A DNA stretch of 64,000 nucleotides from Neurospora tetraspora (taxonomy: Eukaryota; Ascomycota; Sordariomycetes; Sordariales; Sordariaceae), in the NCBI RefSeq assembly GCF_033439725.1, contig NW_026944389.1:186001-250000 (forward strand), written 5' to 3'. Under the pieces are notes generated by a model. It worked only from the letters and a program-made list of their open reading frames with translations. It ran no database searches and was not told the origin of the DNA. This document shows positions 8,836 through 19,212 of this stretch, piece after piece (position 1 is the first letter of the stretch; each line of letters opens with the position of its first letter). Made by a program: the position numbers and the translations under genes.

Positions 8836-10757
8836 CTAAACCTGCATGCTGCTCTGCAAGCACTCGATAACCCACTCGCCATTACGTGGGTTGTAAACAA
8901 GTTCGTAAGCAGTACGAGCAACCTGGCGTGGCTGTTGTGTTGCAGCGCCGGACTGTGGGATGCTCGCCCGTACAATGTGCTGTAACTCACAGCTTGGTTC
9001 GCCGTAGTTGCCCATGAATTCCAAACCCAGTGTCAGTACCTCCGACATGACGGCAGCCTCATCTCCCCCAGCAAAAGCACCACTCTGTAAGGCCTCCTCC
9101 TCCAAATCTCCAATCTTGCCCCTCCCCCCAAGAATGAAGGGCTCAGTCTTGACAATACGTGGCCTCCCCCGGGCTGTCACAAGCTTGACGGTCCTCAAAA
9201 AGCTGGCAGGTGTGGTGTTATCATCGTCCACGCCCTTAACAGTGACCACATGCCTGCCTCCTGCAGGGGTTACATCGAGGTCTGTTTCCACAATCAGCCT
9301 TCGTCGTACACGAAAGTCAGGAATAGAAAGTCCGAGATAATTCATGACTCGCTGTATCAAGTCGTCTGCCCTTGCATATATCCGGTGGTCTGGTAACAGG
9401 CAAAGATAATCGAGGTCGGTGTCTTGAAGGTTGCAAATGACGAGATTCGTGTTTACGTCCTGCCTCGGTTTCTTCTTTTGCTGGGCCGCGGCACGCTCGC
9501 CAACAAGTTGGGGTAGTTCGTTTGCCGGTGTTACGGTTAGGGAAGAGCCAAGAACCAGGCAGAGGTCGGCTTTCTCGGAGTGTGCTTCGGCACGCGTCCA
9601 GGGGGCGAGAGGTAGGTCTTCAGAGAAGTGGATGATGGTGTCATGAAGTGGTTGCGTGATGCAGACCGGGCATTTGCGGCCGGTGCGGTGGTCGTGGAGG
9701 GGTCGATTATCAGGTGCTACGGCGTAGAAGTCTGCTGCTGTTAGAGTCCGGAGCAACGTGGCGGGGTTTGGTTATGCGGAGACGGGAATAGAGTCATAGA
9801 GGCGCTCGCAGCAATGAGAGATCAGGGTACACACCGCGCAAGAACTCCTTGCCACACTGCTTGCAGTACTCGATGTTGGTGTTTCCATGGAGCTCCGAGA
9901 TCATGTCCTGTAATGGCGTGCCCAAGCGCGTTTCGGACTTTCGGTCAGCGTTGCTTGTCAAAGGGAAATTACCCCACTGTGCCTCCCGCCTCCCCTCGTT
10001 TTCAGATCGTACTTGGCTAATAGCACAGGAACCAGATGGACGATTCGACCAAGTTCCAACGCATCGGAAGGACCGTAACCTACAGCGCGTATCCCACTTC
10101 GACGGTGCAACCCATCGCAGTTCTGGCTGATAAGCCCCTTCAGTATCCCTCTCTCCTGCAGTTCGACCAGGGCCATGTGCGTCTTCGTTGGTATTGCTTG
10201 CAACGTGTCCACAAACTTTTTTGTCGCTTGTCGCCCCTGGGCCATCAGGGTCCAAACGCCTTCGGGGCCTCGGAAGTCCGGGATGCCTTCGATTCGTCAT
10301 ATCTGTGTTAGCTACCTTAGGCCGCATGAGACCACAGACAACGTACGAATACGAATGCTTCCGGCCACCGTGGCAGTAGAGAGGTAATGACAGAGGCACC
10401 ATGACTGCCACCAGGACTGGTAGTGGGTAGCTAGGGCAAGGGCAAGGGCAAGGGCAGGGCAAAGATGGAAGGTTGACAGGCAGTGGAAGCGCTTGGACGA
10501 GTCGGTAGAGGTGCTCGTCAGGCCTTGAGGCGCCCGTGCCCCCCTCCGAACAGGCAAGGTGAACGCTTCCAGTCCCGACGAGTATCGATGATGGAAGAAG
10601 GTGACCAACCCGCAGATGTAGATATCCCAGCACCCGTAAACACGATGAAATGCTTCGACTTTCGAATCAACTCGGCCAGCACCTTGGCTTTGCGATCGAT
10701 GACCTCGGGCGCCTCGAATTTCTCCTTCAGGGGGTTCTTATGGGCGGTATGGGCCAT
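8836..10757 (-). CDS. Sirtuin, SIRT6/SIRT7-like (class IV) NAD-dependent protein deacylase
   Basis: Predicted to remove acyl groups from lysines using NAD, probably on nuclear proteins. Four exons join in frame: 10757-10610, 10286-10084, 9907-9835 and about 9737-8836 (the last acceptor lies in CAGCAGCAG, so 9737, 9734 or 9731), for about 440 residues. In order: the NAD-binding loop GAGIST (42-47), [11 protein letters not shown] after the first junction, QNCDGLH (104-110), the catalytic His in ISELHGN (H124), two zinc-binding CxxC pairs (C132/C135 and C164/C167), [29 protein letters not shown] and LVICNLQDT. The short zinc module and RKCPVC spacing fit SIRT6/7 rather than Sir2/Hst types. The C-terminal ~180 residues past LGLSIPDF are an extension without a recognised domain. 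The first intron has an unusual donor, GTTGGT, but the junction restores a canonical motif. Confidence 0.9.
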
Positions 10758-10796
10758 GGTGGGCGTTGAATAGCGATTGGGGTAGCAGGTAAGCAG

Positions 10797-10843
10797 CGGT
10801 CTTCAGTGGTCTTCAGTGGTCTTCGGGGGTCTTCGGGGGTCTT
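10797..10843 (+). repeat. GGTCTTCRGKGGTCTTC tandem repeat
   Basis: Four to five imperfect units of GTCTTCAGTG / GTCTTCGGGG lie 40-90 bases upstream of the sirtuin start codon, so within its probable 5' untranslated region or promoter. Confidence 0.75.
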
Positions 10844-11280
10844 GGCGGGGTCGAGTGTTGAGACAGGTACGTTGGCGGGGGACGGTGACGAGGAGAAGTT
10901 GCCGGCGACGACACAACGTGCGATGGAGGGATGTCGTCGATTCAAATACGAAACGCGAAGTCAGCTGACTCGGGACTAGAAGTTAGTATGTACAAGGATT
11001 GGCGACGAAGAGCGTCATGGGTCGGTGGTACGGTGCCCGGTGTGGTGGTACCAAATGGGGAATGACATCGGCTATTGGCTGTCAGCTATTGGCTGCCGGC
11101 GTTGCTCACGATCCGACAACTTGGGTCGGGTTCGGATCCGCCAACGACAGTCTGACACCGACGCCAAGGGTTGGGATGACAGGGAGGGAATACATGTGGC
11201 ACAGTACCCTTGACGATGCTGATCGACCATGGCAATGCCAGTGTGATTCCATGCTGGCCGTGAAACAATGACAATCCAAG

Positions 11281-11880
11281 AGCAGTCTACTCCAACAAAA
11301 GGGACATCACTTGACGCCCGAATTCCAACTTTGCCAGGAGGAGATTGAGTGAAGACACAGACAATCCCAACTGACCCAAGGAAGGACTGAACGGAATCGT
11401 GTTGTGCCATGTTGTGCCGTCTCGTGATGCCGACCGGGTCGCTTCCTTCCCTCTCTGACAACCATCATCAGTCAGACCAATGGCAACTACCCTACCATGA
11501 TGGATCGGCCGATGACCGTTGAAACTTCCACAAAGTACTAATTTCATAGCCCCTTCTTGGTAGATCGTCGACAACGCTGAGTGAAGACACTGTGGCAATG
11601 ACAGTGGTACGGTTAATGAACAAGGAATCACTCGTCTGATGGCGACGCTCCTTGAGCAATCCGTCCCAGCAATAGACATAACTTGATGTTGGGAATTCCC
11701 AATTTGCGCAGAAGGAGAACAACGTAGTGATGATATGGACATGCCCGACGATCCGGATCCTGTTACCGGCCCCAGGGCCGGAAGGAATCCTCTTGTGCCG
11801 TGCTGTAATGGCGGCCACAGTAGCTTCCTTTCCTCGAGCTTTCCTCTTCAACAACCATCATTCAGGTAAAGAATGTTGAA
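11281..11880 (+). repeat. Diverged direct repeat pair (about 200 bp each)
   Basis: Unit 1 (about 11281-11480) and unit 2 (about 11640-11880) share the same order of phrases: ACATMACTTGA, then GGAATTCCCAA-like / GAATTCCAACTTT, GGAGA..GAGTGA, a TTGTGCCGT motif, then CTTCC(T/C)TTCCCTC and CAACCATCATTCAG/CAACCATCATCAGTCAG. A weaker third match lies near 12400-12440. The units are too diverged for recent duplication and do not look RIP-saturated. Confidence 0.45.
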
Positions 11881-13442
11881 GCCATCACCATGTCTTGGCT
11901 TCCTTGACACAAGGTGGATACGATCCACACAAAGAAACCACTGGATAAGGCAGGATGCTTCATCTGAAGACCCGTTGTATTAGTGTTCTGTCCAGCATCA
12001 ACTCCATCGTTGATGACCGTTGATAACCGTCGACAGGAACGCTGATTGACGACGCCGTGGCGCTGACAATGCCGGCTTTGTATCATCATCGGACATCTCA
12101 TGATGTCTACAAGTTCTACAACATGAGACCGACTAACGTCGAATTGGACCAAATGCAAAAGTTTGTGATAGTAAATTCATTGATTTAATTTCACTACAAG
12201 CAATCTGATTGGTGCTACATCACCCATAACATCTAGATGGTGATCCTCGATCTCGGGTTCAAAGGCAACGACTGATGAGTGATGATGTATGGCCATGCAG
12301 TGGACCACGATGACACGGAGAGTGCACTCAATGTGCAATGTTCATTTGGCAAGCACCTGAGGCCTGGTTCAATGTAGGGAGGTGGAAGTTGACGATAATG
12401 ACAAAGAGCCAACAACAACTTGAACCCCGAATTCCATTTAAATGCATCGACGTTGTTGACGAACGAGAAGGCCTTCGTACCTGAGCTAATACTCGTATGT
12501 GCTAGAAGCGCCGCCAGACTCATGCCTTCCACTTGGTTGACATTGGGTCTGAGGGCGCTTCAAGCTCAGGCGAGTAGCTGCTAGAGGTCGGGTTCACTCT
12601 TGACGGGGCCGAATGCTGGAATAGAGGCAGGAACATCTGACAATCAGGTTAGCTGGATGTAGTTGTGAAAGATTCAGGAAGGATTGGACAAATCTTTGAC
12701 CAGATTGTGCAAGACATGGACCGAGGGTGCCAGCTTCGACGAAGTTCCTTCCCCTCCTCGATCGATCAAGACAAACAGTCATCTCCATCCAAACCCATCT
12801 CCTGTATGACAATTGAGATTTCCCTTCCATCCCTCGAATTCTTGAAGTGCCTCCTCCAACCCCCTCGACGATTCTCTGACCTTTTGTTCAATAATGGTGA
12901 TGGGTTCGGTAACCGTAAATCGTGATTGGTGTTGACGTCGTCACCAGCTTGGCTTCCTTAACAAAAGTGGGTCCACGCATGGCCACCCACCCTCTGCTGC
13001 CATAAAGTCGGTCTCTACTTCCCTCTCTTGTTCACATTCTCTTTCTCCGTTCCATCAATCAACCAAGACCTTCATCAACACATCTTCGCCCCAGAGCTAT
13101 GGTTCAACAATCGGTTCGGTAATCATGATTGGAAAGTCCTAACCAACCCGAGATCTAGGACCGGACCGAGGACGGATGCTTCGTGTCGTCGTGCTATGTC
13201 GGTCTCTTGATCCTGTCTCGTCAGCGAAGTCGCTCCATGTTGCTTCCAGTACACAGGAAGTTACTCCACAGTCAACTCACAAATGTCCCCAGCCAATCAT
13301 GACATGGTGATGACCTCACCGTAACGTCAATAACATCCAATCTCCCTCCATCCTCTTCTCCTTCCAGAGCTCTCCCCACAGCCCGTGGAAATCAGTCACA
13401 CGAACACAACACAAAATCCATTGCTATCTAGGTACCTACCTG

Positions 13443-15116
13443 TCAATACAGCGGCAACGTCCCCTCAACCCCTCTGAACGCCTCCTCCAAGACCGCCAGT
13501 CCCTCTCTAACCTCTTCTTCGCTGATGGTGATAGGCGGCGCAATCCTGAAGGACCCTCCAAAGCTGGGGTGCGTACTCAAGTTACACCACAACCCAAGTT
13601 CATACGCCCGATCCCCAATCCTCTTCGCCAGCTCCATCCCAGGTTCTTTCCCCTTTCTCCGATCCTCGACAATTTCCACCCCGGCCATGAGCCCCCTCCC
13701 ACGAACATCGCCGATGCACGCATACCGCTTTTTGAGCTGGTTGAGCCCGGAGTGCAACATCTCCCCCATCCGTCGAGCGTGCGAGACCAAGTCATCTCGG
13801 ACGACGATCTCCAACACTTTATCTCCCACCGCAGCAGGCAAAGGGTCGTTCACGTGCGTGGTGTAAAAGAGGAAGTCCCTCTCCGCACAAACGTTGGCGA
13901 TGGAATGGCTCGTAATGACCGCTGACAACGGCAATCCATTTCCCAAAGTTTTTGACAACGTCAAAATATCCGGCACCACGCCGTCGTGGTTGACGGCGAC
14001 CATTTCCCCCGTGCGGCCGATGCCGGTTTGGGCTTCGTCGACGATGAGCAGCATACCGCGTTTTTCGCATTCAATTTTGAGCCTGCGGAGGTACCCGGGC
14101 GGAAGCACATGCATACCGCCGGAGGACTGGATTGGCTCAACGATGACGGCTGCAAGTGAGCCGCATGACTGTTGGTCAATCAGCCGCCAGCCGTAGAGCA
14201 TTTCTGCTTCCCAGTCGTATTCCCATTCCTCTTCATCTTCCCCCTGACTTTCTTTTCCATTTTCCTCGACCCCTTCTTCCCCACCTCCACCCTTCGCCCC
14301 ATTTCCCTCCCCATTCCCAGTCGTCTTTTTTCTCCTGAAACCCTCATGACACCGATAAGCATTCGGACTCGGCAACATCAACCCCCCGGGCACCAACGGC
14401 CATCCCACCCTCCGTCCAGCATGATACTGCACACTATTCGCCTGCGCAGTAACACCATGCCAACTCGCTCCCAAACCCACGACCTCAAACTTCCCGGTAT
14501 ACGTCTTGGCCATCTTGATCGCGGCTTCGTTCGACTCACCACCCGTGGACAAGAACATGGCTCTGTCCAATCCCTCTGGCAGGACACTTATCAGCCGCTT
14601 GGCCAGGTTCAACACGGGCGGCGAGAGCATGCCGGAGAAGAGGTGGTCGAGAGAGGAAGCGTGGGAGGTGATTACTGAGACGATTTCGGGGTGCGAGTGC
14701 CCGAGGAGGGAAGACATTTGGCCAGACGTCCAGTCAGTTATCGCTCGGCCGTACGGGGACGAGGAACCAGGGGATGGGGCGGTGAAGAGGGAGAGGTGGG
14801 AGGCCGAGATGATCAGGTCGGGGAGGAACGTGGTGCCGAAGTTGATGAGGTGGGAGGAAGCGAACTCGTTGAGGTTGGGATGGTTGGAGGTGGTGATGCT
14901 GGGGTAGAGGTTGGTGGGGAGGTTGTCGGTATCGCAGGCATTGCTGGCGTGGAAGGTTAGCTTGGTGTTGTCGTCGGATTTGAGGGTGACTTACTCTAGC
15001 CTTTGATCGGCCTTGCCATTCTCCGGCTTGCTGCCGTTGACGGGCAAGAGATCGATGGCTGCTTGGAGGGATGGCATGGCGTAGGGGCTATCGGGAGTGC
15101 TGTTGAAGCTGTCCAT
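13443..15116 (-). CDS. Class-III PLP aminotransferase, 2,2-dialkylglycine decarboxylase-like
   Basis: A pyridoxal-phosphate enzyme of aminotransferase class III. Closest by eye to dialkylglycine decarboxylase, which couples decarboxylation of 2,2-dialkylglycines to transamination of pyruvate. Exon 1 is 15116-14995 (MDSFNSTPDSPYAMPSLQAA...); a 51-base intron (GTAAGT, branch GCTAAC, CAG) leads to exon 2 at 14943-13443, giving 540 residues. Family blocks: YGRAITDWTSGQMSSLLGHS, MFLSTGGESNEAAIKMAK, ASWHGVT, IVEPIQSSGG, LLIVDEAQTGIGRTG (Asp ~343 contacts the PLP nitrogen), LTLSKTLGNGLPLSAVITS (Lys ~372 forms the Schiff base), FYTTHVNDPLPAAVG and IGDVRGRGLMAGVEIV. An insertion of about 40 Gly/Glu-rich residues (~243-284) breaks the region before IVEPIQ. 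Substrate specificity cannot be proved from sequence; another amino-acid transaminase is possible. Confidence 0.88.
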
Positions 15117-15609
15117 GATGGGAAATACGGTTGATCCTGGGGTGGTTGCCTCTTTATATGGGTTGAAAAACTGTCAGCGAGGAGTCAGGACAATCATGAA
15201 ATTGTAAGAGAGAACAGGTAGGGAACAAAGGCCAACGTCTACGTGCACCGATTCAACGCAGCGAGAGCGGGCATCATGGATATTGTTAAGGCAAATTCAC
15301 GCAACTTCTCACGTACATCCATCTGGTCTTTGTACCTTGGGACTGTGGCATGTGATCCTTTCGTGCTTGGCAGCTTGGTCGAGGCCTTGACTCAGTTCCT
15401 CAGACCAGTAGCATGGAGCGTTATGACACTACTACGTTGGTCCAGACGTTGATACCACTACAAACACAGGTGGTGATCCGATTCGGCGATAGCTATCTGT
15501 GGCTATCTACAATGGCGTAGTCTGAAACGCCATCCCGTCCCCCTCCAGCTTCCCCGCAGTCGAAACCCTATCCTACCCCTCAGTAGAACAAACGAGGTCG
15601 CTAAGATTG

Positions 15610-15770
15610 CCGGAAAGCGGTTAGTTTGCCCTCTAATGAGTGATGGGTCGTTTGGTTGTGGCCAGAACCATGCCGGGAACGAGTGTTGGAGATACGGCGG
15701 GAGGATAAGGTGGCATCGGACAGTAATACAGGCGACGTCTCCACCCAGCAAGAATATTCCATTTTCCTCA
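15610..15770 (+). repeat. Diverged direct repeat, unit A
   Basis: Shares with unit B (16165-16320) the order AGTTTGCC(C/G)TC, then GGTCG(T/G)TTGGTTGTGG, CAGA, CGGGAAC/CGGAAC, GAGTGTTGGA(G/A)AT and ACGGCGGGAGGA/GCGGAGGACGGGACATCGG. The two units are about 550 bases apart in the same orientation. Origin unknown. Confidence 0.5.
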
Positions 15771-16164
15771 TGTGTAGCGATAAGACGACTTGGAAAGATG
15801 ACTGGGAAAGACGGGCACGATTGTGAAAAACACCGGGAATCGAAGGGCGCCGATGCGTCACGACTTCGATCAGTTCGATATGATAAGCAGACAGTAAGAC
15901 GACAGGTGGACAGACACGGGGTGTAACCATCAACGCCAGATAATGCATGGAATGGAACGAGGAATGAACACAATCAGCAGAAGCAGGGCGAGCCGGCAGA
16001 GCCGTAGACCTGGCAGAAGAGAGCGAGACCGAACAGCAAGCCGGACTCCCGGAGGGACTCGATAGCTTTCCTCCTTCCTCCTGTGAGCAAGGCTCAAGAG
16101 GATATCTAGCATGCACATCTGCTTGTCTACGGCCAGGCACACTCCTTCTCTGCACCACGAGATG

Positions 16165-16320
16165 ACAGCATGGAGCCAGTTTGCCGTCCAGATAAAGTAA
16201 GAAGTCGGTTGGTTGTGGTCAGAGGGATATCGGAACTTCGGAAGCAGAGTGTTGGAAATGCGGAGGACGGGACATCGGGACACGTCGCTTCCGTTGGTAA
16301 CAAATGGCTCATATGCTGGG
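16165..16320 (+). repeat. Diverged direct repeat, unit B
   Basis: Partner of the unit at 15610-15770. In one frame the shared phrase reads ECWKCGG here and ECWRYGG in unit A, loosely like half of a zinc knuckle, but both units lack an open frame long enough to support a gene. Confidence 0.45.
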
Positions 16321-16399
16321 CGCCGGCGATATTTAGCTCGCACGACAGGATGTACTTGAAGCCTTGATGTCCGCTTTGGTGGCCTTGATTCTCGCTTCG

Positions 16400-16432
16400 A
16401 AAAAAAAAAAAATGAAAAAAAAAAAAAAAAAA
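16400..16432 (+). repeat. Poly-A tract
   Basis: Two runs of 13 and about 17 A separated by ATG/TG. It is a simple homopolymer; no target duplication that would mark it as a retroposon tail was found. Confidence 0.8.
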
Positions 16433-16605
16433 TTGTGGGAATTGGCGAATGAGAGGTTGCAGAAACGTTTCTGTTCCAGCTCCAGGCACGGACATATAGT
16501 TGGCAGAGCAGTACTGCGGAACAGAAAAGGCAGGGCATTACTGTGTACCTAGCTCGGCGGTGTGCATTGACGAGCTGGCAAAGTGCGATGGTGGGCGACG
16601 ATGTA

Positions 16606-16769
16606 CCGCTTTTTTTCATTCAAGTCGGATTTATCCCCACGCTATTTGGCCAATTGTATCTGAGAACAACATGCAGGTCGACGCCGCAACGTAGCACGCA
16701 GACCTCACGAAACTACTTCATTGGCCAGTATAACGTGGGGATAAATCCGACGGGAATGGAAAAAAGCGG
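16606..16769. mobile_element. 164-bp foldback MITE, TA-flanked (Tc1/mariner-like)
   Basis: Two inverted arms of about 48 bases (16606-16653 and 16721-16769), starting CCGCTTTTTTTCATTCAAGT and mirrored as CCGCTTTTTTCCATTCCCGT, then CGGATTTATCCCCACG in both, surround a loop of about 67 bases. The dinucleotide TA flanks both ends (16604-16605 and 16770-16771), the target duplication of Tc1/mariner-type transposition. There is no coding capacity, so it would need a transposase supplied elsewhere. The arms are about 85-90% matched by eye. GC content is normal, in keeping with its small size sparing it from RIP. The small inverted-repeat element Guest of Neurospora has a similar build; identity with it is not claimed. 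Confidence 0.8.
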
Positions 16770-17149
16770 TAGGGTATGAGCATCGTTTGGTTGGCCATCC
16801 CATCGTTGGTCACTGGACGCTCATGGCGGTCTCGCATATTTGACAGCTTCTAGCAGCTCATAGCAGCCGGTGCGCGCTCGGATAGTAAGGATCATACAGT
16901 AAGTATGTTTATCACGGGAAAGTTACCGGTCCGTGATCTGAGAAAGGACGGGTAGGGCAGAAACGGAGACGATGTCAAGGAAGAAGAGGGCCAATGTCCC
17001 TAGTACTTGTGGTTATGGTTTGCCTTCGCACAGGGGGGGAAACTTCCTACATCCTGTCATCTGCTCGAGAACGTAGTTCTTGAGCGCATACGAGCCATAA
17101 CTACCCTATCGTCATCACTTCTTCATCATGATAACGAGGGGGGGAAGAA

Positions 17150-17812
17150 GAGAATAAGAACAGAAGGCCGAGAAGACAGGAAGAGGAGAAGAAAGAGAAT
17201 GGAAATGTTACAATCCATGAAGCTATTCCTAATCCGGATGATATTCCCAATCCGGATATAGCTGTATCAAGCCAATGAGATAAGGCCCGAGTCCCGAGTC
17301 CGGCACCAACGGGACCTAGGAACCGGAGATGGGGTGTCCCAAACGGACGAGGTGCCGAATCGGCACGCCAGGCCATCGGGATCAAGAGAGAAGATAGTAT
17401 ATGAGAGCGGACTTCCCAGGCCAGTGATACAGGAGAAGTACCCTTTGACCAACGATATATCCCCGTGATCTGACTTCAGTGCAAGTGACGACTTTGTGCG
17501 AGAAGGTGAAGAAAAGAAAGAGAAAAAAAGAAGGCGAAGAAGAGAAGGAGAAGTGAAGGAGCAGAGGGAAGAGAGCAGAAGGAAAATGAGAGAAAATGGA
17601 GAACTGAAAAAGATGATGACGATGACGATGGCGATAAGAAAGACGGTAGCGACAACAGCGACGACGACAATGACTACGATGCCGATGTCGATGCCGATGA
17701 GAATGTGAACAACGAATACTCACCTTCGAACACATCACGAAATCTAGATGCCTCGAGCGCAACTCTGCAAACTTCAGATACAGAACTTTACGAGCCAAAA
17801 TCGGACCATTGA
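17150..17812 (+). pseudogene. Decayed or fragmentary coding frame with Asp-rich C-terminus
   Basis: From about 17,600 to the TGA at 17,810-17,812 one plus-strand frame reads like a protein tail: Lys/Glu-rich, then an Asp-rich run (DDDDDGDKKDGSDNSDDDND), then an ordinary Ser/Thr-rich end (SPSNTSRNLDASSATLQTSD...EPKSDH). Asp codons alternate GAT and GAC, which suggests selection on protein rather than a simple repeat. No start codon opens this frame. Upstream (17,170-17,460) another frame reads plausibly (VTIHEAIPNPDDIPNPDIAV, then APTGPRNRRWGVPNGRGAES) but is cut by several TGA codons at what would be CGA/CAA. Either a dead gene or the last exon of one with unseen introns. No family recognised. 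Confidence 0.35.
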
Positions 17813-19011
17813 TTCAACAGCTGACATCCCATGCGGGACCACTCCCAGGGTTCCCTGAGCAAACACTCGGGGTCAGCCAAGGGAAGCTCAACCATCCTTG
17901 ATACTAGTACGGCAGTATGAGTAAGCACCCGTGGCCGGCATATGCGGCATGCCCACCCGGAGATATCAAGTGTGACGGATAGAGCCTCAGGAAAATTTGA
18001 GGCAAAAGGAAAGCAAGTATTCAGCATACACAGTACCCACCCAGGCTCAGCACTTGCACGGCGGTCCGGGCAATATGTATTGACAGTAACCTGGCCAGTG
18101 ACGAACATGGGACGTAACATAAGGTACAACAACCGGGCCAGTACACGTGGGGAACAACTCTATGACGAGAACAACACCAAGGTCAATATCAACGTGAATA
18201 ACTTCATGCAGTACGACATTGACATTTGATAGGGCGATGTATCCCTGATTTACACCGGTCTTCGTTGATGTTGAATCACCTTCCGTGGCTTTTATATCGC
18301 CCGTGCTCAACGTACTAAGCATAGAAGAGGGTTTAACCCCTTCGGTGGTACGCCGTAGAAACTCGATCGTAGATGTAAGAATTTTCTCCGTGGATGGTGT
18401 TGAGACATTGACACATGTCAGCTTTGCAGATAACAGGTCTCTGTATATGCACCGGACCGGAAGCTGCATGGAGGTATGCAGTTCAAGGACATGCCCTCGA
18501 TTTCGGGGCTGACCCCTTTGGTACAGATCTTGTTGGGGAGAACCTGCGGTGTAAGAACTACTCAAGATCAAGTATGAGGGTATCTCTCCATGTGTAACGG
18601 CAGGCGGGCGAGGCCTGAAGAGGGGATGGCAGCGATGGTTGCAACCTCAGACCCGGTGTGCCGGTGAGCGTTGTGCAGGTGCGTATGAAACAGGGTCGAG
18701 GCAAGGCGCCCTGTAGTCCGGCGTCCGGGCAGCCTTCAATTGAAGTCCGAAAAAAATATTCAGATGCACCTTCTAATGGTGACGGTGCTCGAGGAGTGGC
18801 GGCGATAAAGAGAATGACAAGTGTTCTGGTAATCTGGTTTTCTCTGCATCCAGACGCTCGAGAGCCAAGGAGTAAGCCGATGACGACGAATCACAAGCAC
18901 AAAAGACCAGGAACCAATGCTTAAGGTACTCATCTCCAAGCCAAGAATCAGGTAACAAAGGAAATCGAAAATCAAATTGGGGGTATCTCTGACACATTGA
19001 TCCATGCTTCT

Positions 19012-19050
19012 AATGTCCAATACTCCAATGTCCAATACTCCAATGTCCAA
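19012..19050 (+). repeat. 15-base tandem repeat
   Basis: AATGTCCAATACTCC occurs about 2.6 times head to tail, in the 3' flank of the RhoGAP gene. Confidence 0.8.
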
Positions 19051-19212
19051 TTTCGAACCGCGTACTGCAAACAACAAGGAAATATCCGCCTCCACGAAGC
19101 TCCAGCTACGATGCGCATGTTCCTCCTCATCTAAACATATAAAATGTCGAACCGTTGGCGCCCACCATCTGTTCCAAACCCCATGCAGTCTCGAGTTTCC
19201 AGTGTCTTATCA

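Larger units (their letters stand above)
10758..13442. other. Long intergenic region with diverged repeats
   Basis: No convincing gene was found in this 2.7 kb. It contains a 13-base tandem repeat just upstream of the sirtuin (10797-10843) and similar stretches at 11281-11480 and 11640-11880 (listed separately). Many small frames exist on both strands but none carries a recognisable domain. Confidence 0.45.
15117..19212. other. Long intergenic region with repeats, MITE and decayed frame
   Basis: The 4.1 kb between the aminotransferase start and the RhoGAP-gene stop contains no confident gene. Contents recognised: a diverged direct repeat pair (about 15,610-15,770 and 16,165-16,320), an A-rich tract (16,400-16,432), a 164-bp TA-flanked MITE (16,606-16,769), a decayed or fragmentary reading frame (17,150-17,812) and a short 15-base tandem repeat (19,012-19,050). 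Frames at 17,942-18,229 (+) and 18,047-18,571 (-) overlap each other and carry no recognisable domain. Confidence 0.45.

Noticed and set aside
16165-16290. Zinc-knuckle-like ECWKCGG phrase
   Set aside because: Only half a knuckle, not kept in the paired repeat unit (Cys to Tyr), and no open frame.
17382-17798. His/Arg/Ser-rich minus-strand frame
   Set aside because: Antisense shadow of the GAT/GAC-rich and GA-rich stretches; low complexity.
18047-18571. 174-codon minus-strand frame
   Set aside because: No recognised domain and an overlapping plus-strand frame of similar quality; kept as intergenic.
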